DNA of 64,000 nucleotides from Trametes villosa. Taxonomy: Eukaryota; Basidiomycota; Agaricomycetes; Polyporales; Polyporaceae. The DNA lies in the NCBI GenBank assembly GCA_002964805.2, contig PUDQ02000003.1, positions 1,922,001-1,986,000 of the forward strand. Direction: 5' to 3'. The translations under genes and the position numbers were made by a program. The notes below the pieces were generated by a model. The model was not told where the DNA came from, ran no database searches, and saw only the letters and a list, made by a program, of their open reading frames with translations. Numbering within the stretch: the stretch's first letter is position 1; the number at the start of each line of letters is the position of its first letter. Shown here one piece after another: positions 55,992-64,000 of this stretch.

Positions 55992-57956
55992 ATGAACGAT
56001 GACTACAAGGCCTCGAAGGAGGCATTCGTGTCGGGGATGACGGGATCGACTATTGGACATATTAACATGGTCTCGCTGGCGTCGTTGGTGAGTAGCTTTC
56101 TGTTACACGCTTCGTTGGTTATGACTTACGGCGGTCAGATATCCATCGCGCTGCACTCGGCGTTGAGGACGCGACTTCCGCCTAACCGACCTCTCCAGTT
56201 CGTCGGGGAGGTCGTGTTTCTTGTTATGCCTCTCATTGCGTCAGTGACTGTATCTGCAAACTCCCCTGGGATTCTATGTCTGGCTTTACTGGTTCCGACC
56301 GTGCTCCTGCTGCTCCTTCCGAGGCGAGAGTCTGGGACATACCTTCCTTCAACCCTGACGCACAGCAGAGCATCTTCGCGCGACTCGAATGTGTCAAGGG
56401 ATGGTCATTCGAGCGGCATTCTTTCCATCCCTCCGCTTCCCGCTTTGACGACCTACCGCTCTCATATGCTGCTCTTGACCTTCATCTGCATTCTTGCGGT
56501 CGACTTCCCCGTGTTTCCACGATTCCTGGCGAAGTGCGAGACGTTTGGCGTATCTATGGTACGCGTAGTTCTGTTTTCTGCCTCGCACTAATACTGAGAG
56601 ACGGCAGATGGACCTCGGTGTTGGATCGTTCGTCTTTTCTCAGGGGGTTGTTTCGGCCATACCCCTGGTGAAGAATCCCGAGTACCTCACCCAACCCCTC
56701 TTGCCGAAGCTGTCTACCGTCATCCGGAAGTGCTCGCCGGTTCTGTTGTTGGGCCTGCTACGGACCATTTCAGTGAAAGGCACAGAATATCCAGTGAGTA
56801 GTCCGTCCTGAGATCTTTGGGGTACGTTGTCAATATGGCTCAGGAACACGTCACAGAATACGGCGTACACTGGAATTTCTTCATAACGCTCGCGTTCATC
56901 CCAGTCTTGCAAGTCCTGCTCCACCCGGTAATGGTGCATGTACCCATCTCATTTCTCAGCGTGGTCATAGCTATATGTAAGCGCCATCTTGAGCTAGCTA
57001 CGCTTGCCTCGCTAATAGAGCGTAGCCCACCAGCTCGCCCTCTCCCTAGGCGGCATGCAAGATTTTGTTCTTAATGCACCTCGCGTTGGCGTCATCTCTG
57101 CCAACAAGGAAGGTATCATCTCGCTGACGGGTAGGTCCAACCTCGAAGACTCCAAGGTGTATCTTTCTGACCGCGCATTTAGGCTACCTGGCCGTTCATC
57201 TCCTGGGCGTGTCCACAGGCACGCTAGTACTCGCGCCTACTCCTTCTTACTTCCGACGTCGCCAGCAGCAGCTTGCACGTCCAGATACGGCGCCAAGACG
57301 ACCGCGTACGCCAAGCAGCGACTCCGACTCGGACGACGACACCTCTGGCGCCACCTCTCCTCGCACGCCTACACACGAGCATGAGCAGAGACGCGAGAAC
57401 GATAAGACTGCAACAGAGCTGTGTGGATATGCTGTGTTGTGGTGGGTCGCACTAGGGCTTCTGAAGCTCTTCGGGATTGGCGGGGCCGTCTCGAGGCGCC
57501 TCGTGAACCTGCAGTACATCATCTGGGTCGCCGCGTACAACACCACCTTCCTCCTAGGGTACCTGGTGCTCGACCTGTTCTTCTTCCCGTCGCCCCTTTC
57601 GAAGTCGGTCTACTCGCCGACGTCGAAGCTAAAGGTCCATCCCGATCCGGACACGCTGAAGGCGACGCGCCACTTGCGGTCTCGCGACGTGAGCGGCGGC
57701 AGCGCGCCCGCACTTCTGGAAGCTGTGAACAAGAACGGGCTCGTCCTGTTCCTGCTAGTGCGTTCAGTGTCTGACCCACGCGAGATGATTGCTGACCGCA
57801 TATACACAGGCAAATGTCACGACAGGCCTCATCAACCTGTCGATGCCGACGATGTACATGTCGGACTGGTCGGCGATGCTCGTCCTCTCCCTCTACGGCT
57901 TCGGCCTCTCCGCGATCGCTTGGTCATGCAGGCACAGGCGACTCTGGCGGTTCTGA
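55992..57956 (+). CDS. GWT1: GPI-anchored wall protein transfer protein 1 (inositol acyltransferase, PIG-W homolog)
   Basis: Acylates the inositol ring of GlcN-PI during GPI-anchor synthesis in the ER membrane. It starts [20 protein letters not shown], the conserved N-terminus of this family (YKxxKEAFVSGxxGS). Multiple transmembrane helices follow. Landmarks are [100 protein letters not shown] and [20 protein letters not shown] hydrophilic Ser/Asp insert ([18 protein letters not shown]) is lineage-typical. The C-terminus ([20 protein letters not shown], then CRHRRLWRF) ends at 57956. About seven introns, including donors in loops. Complete. Its end faces AAA gene L with about 90 bases between the stops. 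Confidence 0.93.
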
Positions 57957-58047
57957 AGCCCTCCTTGAAAATACATTGTACACATCTCCGCATATAGTCA
58001 ACTTCTTCTACCTCTCATCGTACATTCTGGCGCACGTAACGACCACC

Positions 58048-60523
58048 TCATCCGCGCATAGCCGCGAACTGCGCCACGAACTCCTGCATCGCGTCCAACG
58101 CCTCGACCAAGTGCCCATACTGCATCTCCACGCCCCGGCTCCTTGCCAGCGACGTCGCCGTGCGGCACGCGTTCTTGATCTGGCGCCCATTCACGTCGCG
58201 CTCGGCGAGCTTCAGGACGAGCTCGTCCGAGAACCCTGCTTGCGCCGCGCCGGCCTTCTTGAGGAACGCGCGCCAGATCTGGACCTTGGTCGCGGTGCTG
58301 AGCTCGGTGTAGTGCAGCGCGACGTGGATGCGCGAGAGGAAGGCCTCGTCGAAGGTCGTGATGCGGTTCGTCGTCAGGAAGAGGATCCCGCGGTAGTACT
58401 CGATGTGGCGCAGGCTGTAGGAAGGCTCAGTAACCGCGACTTTGGGCAGAAACTTGGGACGAGGAGACGTACAAGACAGCGACCATGGCGTTGCGGTGCA
58501 GATCCTGCACCGACCGCTGCTCCAGAAACACGTCCGCCTATCGGACCCCGTCAGTATCGTTCGACCAGGTACCTTTGGCGCAGCTCACCTCGTCGATGAG
58601 TACGATCGCGTTCCAGCACGCCGCGACATCGAACACCTCTCCAAGTGTCTTGTCCAGCTCGGAAGGGCTCGTCCCAAGATCACCACTGCCCACGACATAG
58701 AGCGGGCGCCGGATGTGCTCGCTCGTCGCCTCTGCGGAGAGCGTCTTGCCCACGCCGGGCGGGCCGAAGAGGTTGATGACGAGCCCCTGGCCCTTGCCGC
58801 GCACAAAGTCGTCGAAGCTGGAGTCGGCGTCGTGCGCCTCGACGAGTGAGCGGAGGAGCGTCTTGCGGTCTGCTGGGAGCACGAGTCCCTCGAATGTCTC
58901 CTTGTTCCACTCGATGGGCGCGATCTTCTCTACGTTGAACCGGACTGACACCAGAAAGGTAGCGTCAGCGTCAACAGATGATGTCGGTTTGCCTGAGGTA
59001 TTTACGCCAGATTTTGTCTGACAGACTGAAGCCGTAGAGAATGGGTGACGCCAGGAGGAGCATCTCGTCGCTTGGGATTAGGCGGGACTTGTGTGCGCCT
59101 TCTTCGGCGTTCCTATACTCTACACGTGGGGCGGTCAGATCAGAGACCCTACGCTCGAGCACCGAATTCGAAGTGAACGCACCGTCGAGCGCGAACTGCA
59201 CACATCTCACGTCTGGGTCCGGCCTGGGTACTCCGACGTTAGGGTTAATTCTCATGAAGTTGTCTGTCATTCCGCGCCGTCAGTACGGTGGTAGGCGACG
59301 AAACGCGAATAGTTTACTCACCTCGGTCGATCATAATGCGCGCTTTCACCTGCATACGCGCCGAAGCAAATGAGGATCTCTAAAAACGATACTAAAAGGG
59401 AATCGCTCACGCTGTACTTGTTGTCCATGTCGTCCGTCCCCAGCCCCTTGTAAGAGACATGGTGTATCCCGTTGAGTACTGCCCATTTGCGCCCGCGTTG
59501 GATCAGCTTCTTCTTCATACCCTCAGCGTCCGGGTGGTATTGGAGAGGGAACGCGGAAAGAGAGCTAATCTTCCTGGTGCCCTTGAACTCTTGTATCTCC
59601 AGCCAGGATTGATCCAACCCAAAGCCCGCAGCATCGCGGCCATTATCCCCGCCGTCTTCCTCCGCCGACGCGCCTTCGAGACTCTGGCAGCATATGGCGT
59701 AGTGTTCCCCACGATTCCCAAGCGAGGGCTCCTTCACCGCGCTCAGGAGCTTAAAGGCACGCGGTTCCCCGGTCTTCGCACAGCCTGCGATCAGAACGGT
59801 TCGCGGAATGAGGATGGCGTACAGCAGGGCGAAGGTGATCTCGCCGTGGGCGGTGAGGTTGTTGATTTGGGCGATGGTACTTGGGTAATTCTTGCGCAGA
59901 TAAGCTAGGAGCGTGCCAAGAGCAGAAATGGTGCTCGAGCTCTCCTGCGTAGCGGGGCCCGCGCGCAACTTCGCTTCGTGTTCCACGAGTTGGGGTAGAA
60001 ACGTTAGCAGCAGCTCGGGGTTCAGCTATAAACGTTGTATGAGTCAAAGCGGCCATCGGCTCGAGGGAGATCGTGTACGTACCTCAAGCGGATCAGCCGT
60101 CCAAGAGATGCCAGAGACCTCCCCCATAACGTCTTTGCAGGCCTGCAAGAGGTGTGCGCTCTGGATCACAATCCTAAACACTACGCCACTCCCGGGAGTT
60201 TGGAGCGCGGGGAATTTTCGTAGGACGACAAAGCAGTAGCCGCTCCAGTCTCCCGACCCACCCGCCGCTCCAAACGGTGTGGCGGCCTCTGCAATCAGTT
60301 CCGAGGTCGTGTCCACGTACTCCCAGGTATTGGACGCCACGTTGTAGACGTGGTCGACATACTTGACGCCGGTGAGCTGGTCGGTAGGCACAGAGGGCGA
60401 AGAGGCGGACGTAGTGTCGTTGGTGGACTGCGATCCCTTGCCGACAGTATCTTCTGACTTCTCATAGGGTCGAAGGCGAGATGATCTGAAGAGATGGTGA
60501 AGGTATCCCGCGAGTTTCGACAT
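58048..60523 (-). CDS. AAA+ ATPase L with N-terminal DUF7025-type domain
   Basis: Paralog of J. N-terminal exon: MSKLAGYLHHLFRSSRLRPY, YCFVVLRKFPALQTPGSG, CKDVMGEVSGISWTADPLE. Middle: LTAHGEITFALLYAILIPRT, EFKGTRKISSLSAFPLQYHP, GIHHVSYKGLG. Then KARIMIDRG, MLLLASPILYGFSLSDKIW and the ATPase: FNVEKIAPIEWNKETFEGLV, INLFGPPGVGKTLSAEATSE (Walker A), VLIDE|ADVFLEQRS (Walker B across a splice), GILFLTTNRITTFDEAFLSR (sensor 1, arginine finger) and NGRQIKNACRTATSLARSRG. It ends FAAMRG at 58048. Exon borders match J and M. All catalytic motifs are present, so it should be active. Substrate unknown. Confidence 0.87.
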
Positions 60524-61438
60524 GACGGGAGAGGCTAGAGGGTCGTGCCGGTGTTGCTATCGAGTTGGCGTGTGCTATATGTGAGCACCTTCAGGAACCT
60601 GACCATCCGAGCCGAGGCGTGGTGGTTGAGAAGCACGTCGCTTCCCCGACCGCGGTCGGCATTAGTATGACATGACGGCTGCGGTGTTGCCTAGGACGCT
60701 CGAGACGGCATAAGGTTCGATAGATGGTATGCGTACGAGAAACACTCACATTGATAGAGAATTTTAGGGATGCTTGTAACCCCACACTATCATAAATGCT
60801 TACGCTGCCCGGACCCCTTGCTGCGACATGTCTTTTTCCGAGACTCGCTCATTTACGAGCAGGTCGTCTACGATTGATTGAATGTCCCAGTCGAAAGAAA
60901 AGCGATGGAAGGGTCGGAGGGTCTGGCCCCTTACACGACATTTCTTCTTCCACGGAAGCAGCTAGGTGTTCCGACACGCCGTTCCGCACGACCCGAGTGG
61001 GTATATGCGTCGTCGAAGCTCGCGCAGACGAGTCAGCTGCAGCTGCGCGTCCCGCCACTGACGCGTGAGTACTGATGCACACGAAGTTTGGACACACGCT
61101 CATTGCACCAAGTCGACTTCCGTAGCGGAGATGAAGGGAGGAGTCAAGTCACCCCAGGAAAACGAGCCCGGCTGCCACGATCGCGCTGCACCGCCACCTG
61201 GAGGTGATACTAAATTAATATTGTGCGTGCACCGAAGTCTCAGTCAACCACTGACAATTTCAGTGACTCGATTTCAGAAGGGGTAGTAGCTGACACTCCA
61301 TGCGATATACAAATAGTGGGGGCGTATAAGTCAAATACAGGAACACTTGCAGGCTGCCCTAACATGGTGCCGCATCGGCAGCGCCGAGCCTAATATCCCA
61401 GATCCCACACCATCGCTTGCCGGATACCAGGAGTGGTA
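60524..61438. other. 0.9 kb intergenic between AAA genes L and M
   Basis: No gene recognised on either strand. It should contain the promoter of L (a CTATAT-like word lies about 50 bases upstream of its ATG on the minus strand) and the 3' region of M. Confidence 0.45.
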
Positions 61439-63932
61439 TCATGCGCGCATGGCAGCGAACTGGGAAAGGAATTCCTCCATTGCATCCAGTGCCGTGACCA
61501 CATGCGAATGCGTGAGCTGTTCACTGCGGCCGCGCGCCATCGCCGCCGCAGTGGCACACACATTCTTGATCTGCCGGCCGTTCGTCTCGCGGGCTGCCAA
61601 TTCCCGGACAGCCTCGTCGGTGAACTCGCCCTCGCCCACTTGGACGCCGGCCTTCTGAAGGAAGGTGCGCCAGATGAGGAACTTGGCGTCTACGGAGAGC
61701 TCGCCGAAGTGGAGTGCGACGTGGATGCGGGAGAGGAAGGCCTCGTCGAAGGTGGTGATGCGGTTCGTGGTGAGGAAGAGGATGCCGCGGTAGTACTCCA
61801 TGTGTCGCAAGCTAGGGAGATTATCAAAGGGGAGAATAGTGTCAAAGAGACTCGACGAGGCTTACAATACTGCCACCATCGCATTGCGGTTCATGTCATG
61901 CAGAGAGCGTTGTTGGAGGAACACGTCAGCCTGACACGATCATCAGCGGTAGGTTCGTTGGAGACACACAAGGAAATAGCGCTCAACATACCTCATCAAT
62001 GAGCAGGATAGCATTCCATTCCGTCGCCAGCTCGAACGCCATCCGAAGGTTCTCTTCCAGTGCAGCAGGGTTCGTGCCGAGGTCCCCGCTGCTCACGACG
62101 TACAGCGGCCGCCGGAGATACTCGCTGGTAGCCTCGGCAGACAGCGTCTTGCCGACCCCCGGAGGCCCGAACAGGTTGATGACCAAACCCTGGCCCTTGC
62201 CGCGCATGATGTCGTCGAACTTGACAGCGGGGCTGATGGCGTGCGCCTTGACGAGGCCCTCCAAGAGCTCCTTGCGGCCGGCCGGTAGAGCGAGCTTTTC
62301 GAAGACCTCGTCGTTCCAGACGATTGGTCTGACCTTCCGAACGTTAAATAGCACTAGAGTAGGGTGTCAGCAAAGAAGAGAGTGCGGCAGGAGCGTGTCG
62401 GAGCATACTCCATAGCTTGTCGGATAAGCTGAAACCGTATAAGATTGGGGAGGCCAGAAGCACATCGTCGTCCGTCAAGGACGCGGCATTCGGACGGTCC
62501 GGGAGTGCCTGTGGTTCTGGGATCGAGTCGGCATCATCCCCGACACGCAACATAGTCTCTGCAGAGCGGAGGCGGCCCTAGATGAGTTCATACGCCCATA
62601 GTCGTAGGAGACTTGGACTTACTGCGGTCGATGACGATACGGGACGTCACCTATTAGAAGCGGTGGCGGTCAGACTCACGCATCGACGAGGAATGGGAAC
62701 CCTGCTTACGTTGTACTTCACCGGTTGAGCATTGTATGAACCTTGTTCCGTATCCATATGAATGGCAAGGCCCTCGTACTGAACGTGGTGCATGCCATAG
62801 TACGACGCCCACTTCCGGCCCCGCGCAATCAACGACGCCCTCAAACTGGCAGTGTCTGGATCGTAGTCCAGCGGGAAAGCCTCCAACGCGCAGATCTTCT
62901 GCACCCCCTTGAATTCCGCTATCCTGTAGCTGACGGTTCGCAGCCCAAAGGCAGCTGCCTGCGATTGCGGGAGTCGTGGCGTGGATGATCCTGATTCTGA
63001 GCCTAAGAGGCTTTGGTCCTCGTCTTGATGGCTCGTACTAGAATCCTCCGGGAGATTGGCGGCCTCCAGGCCCACACCAATGATCTCGTAGTACTGGGTG
63101 CCGTCATACGGTGATATCTTCCTCTGGCTCGACGTCAGCCGCAGCGCACGCCACTCCCCAGTGCGCGGACAGCGACCGAGAACGATGGACCCGGGCACGA
63201 GGATGGCGTACGCGAGATCAAAGGTAATCTCGTCGCGCTCCTTCAGGGTGGCGATCCGGGCGAGCGTCGAGCCGTAGTCGTGGCGGATGTACCATACGAG
63301 GTAGGAGAGAGCTGCATGGGCGCGGCCCTCTGGCTCTGTCTCTGCAGTGGCCAGCATATTCACGCGTTCCTCGAGGCGGGGGAAGAAGGTGATCACCATC
63401 TTCGGGTCGAGCTGGGGGTGTATACATATATTCATGAGCTTCAACACGACGAGGAAGCAACGCCACCACTTACCTCCACGCGATCCTCCCAAGAAACCCC
63501 GGAAAGCGAGCCCATGACATCCTTGCACACCTCCCGAAGAGCCGAGCTGACGAGGGTAATAGTGAACGTGATCTGGCCCCCCGGATCGCGCCTGGGGTCG
63601 GGGAACCGGCGCACGACGGAGAAGTATGGGCCGAAATCCCCATCGTCCGCGTTCCTCTGCACTGAGACAGATGGATCGTACAGCTCCGCAGGCGGATACT
63701 GGCGAGAAGTCCAGTATTGCCAGACTTGCGTGTCGGCGTTAAGGAGGCGGTCGAGGTACTCAATCGCCGGTGGGGGGACGGGTGTGGCGGGTGTCGGGGA
63801 GCGCGCGGTTTCCTCTTGTTGCTCGGGATCATCATTCTCTATGGTTTCCGCAGGAGCTATAGATGTATCTTCGGCATCGTCAGTGATGTTTTTGGTGATT
63901 GAGGCATTATTGGGGTACAGGAGGAACGCCAT
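61439..63932 (-). CDS. AAA+ ATPase M with N-terminal DUF7025-type domain
   Basis: Fourth member of the set. The start MAFLLYPNNASITKNITDDA leads to an acidic, Pro/Thr-rich linker, then VWQYWTSRQYPPAELYDPSV and CKDVMGSLSGVSWEDRVE. Middle: LKERDEITFDLAYAILVPGS, EFKGVQKICALEAFPLDYDP, YGMHHVQYEGLAIHMD. Then LLASPILYGFSLSDKLW and the ATPase with FNVRKVRPIVWNDEVFEKLA, INLFGPPGVGKTLSAEATSE, LLIDE|ADVFLQQRS, GILFLTTNRITTFDEAFLSR and NGRQIKNVCATAAAMARGRS. It ends FAAMRA at 61439. Only 68 bases remain upstream in the window, so its promoter is cut off. Complete coding region. Same intron in Walker B as J and L. Confidence 0.86.
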
Positions 63933-64000
63933 TGGTGTGGACCGGATGAGAGGGCTGCTGGCGCTAAAGAGGACTCAAGGACGCGAGTGGTGTGCGGATA

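Noticed and set aside
1..64000. CRISPR arrays, insertion sequences, operons or phage genes
   Set aside because: Dense short introns and fungal gene families show eukaryotic nuclear DNA; no regularly spaced repeats or transposase genes were seen.

Overview
The window is nuclear DNA from a filamentous basidiomycete, most probably an agaricomycete. Genes are broken by many short introns (about 50-65 bp) with GTRNGT-type donors and CTRAY-like branch points. tRNA genes carry introns, and the genes are fungal families: a Zn2Cys6 regulator, GWT1, ACS-family permeases, a fungal thaumatin-like protein and DUF7025-type AAA ATPases. Species cannot be fixed from the sequence. Exon structures were worked out by eye from reading frame, splice signals and comparison between paralogs inside the window.

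Layout. (1) 0.6-4.3 kb: a secreted GH92 alpha-mannosidase. (2) 4.3-7.8 kb: no recognisable gene; a short AT/GC-patterned direct repeat near 7.06 and 7.41 kb. (3) 7.8-27.1 kb: four paralogous ACS/Dal5-type major facilitator permeases, two on the minus strand (A, B) and two on the plus strand (C, D). They flank a PH-domain protein with a very long disordered tail and a 2-oxoglutarate/Fe(II) oxygenase. (4) 27.1-30.8 kb: a clear head-to-tail duplication of about 1.8-1.9 kb carrying two copies of a single-pass membrane protein gene. The ends of the duplicated unit lie in the last codons of permease D and of the neighbouring ribosomal protein gene. (5) 30.8-33.9 kb: a housekeeping block with mitochondrial ribosomal protein bL28m and mitochondrial NADP isocitrate dehydrogenase in divergent orientation, then three intron-containing tRNA genes (Arg-CCG, Thr-TGT, Gln-CTG). 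(6) 34.4-38.4 kb: a large Zn2Cys6 transcription factor with a Q/H-rich tail. (7) 38.8-64 kb: a region of lineage-specific genes. It holds a two-TM protein (H), a long helical protein whose central part resembles domain I of Cry-type delta-endotoxins (P), three complete AAA ATPases (J, L, M), one AAA-family derivative whose ATPase core is gone and is replaced by the same two-TM module as gene H (K), a GPI-anchored thaumatin-like protein, a GABA/choline-type permease and GWT1.

How genes may work together (inference): permeases C and D bracket the oxygenase, which would fit uptake and oxidation of a small carboxylate or ureide substrate. GWT1 makes acyl-inositol GPI precursors, and the thaumatin-like protein nearby looks GPI-anchored, but nothing shows they are co-regulated. 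The most unusual material is the AAA/two-TM/Cry-like region and the tandem-duplication junction at about 28.92 kb.
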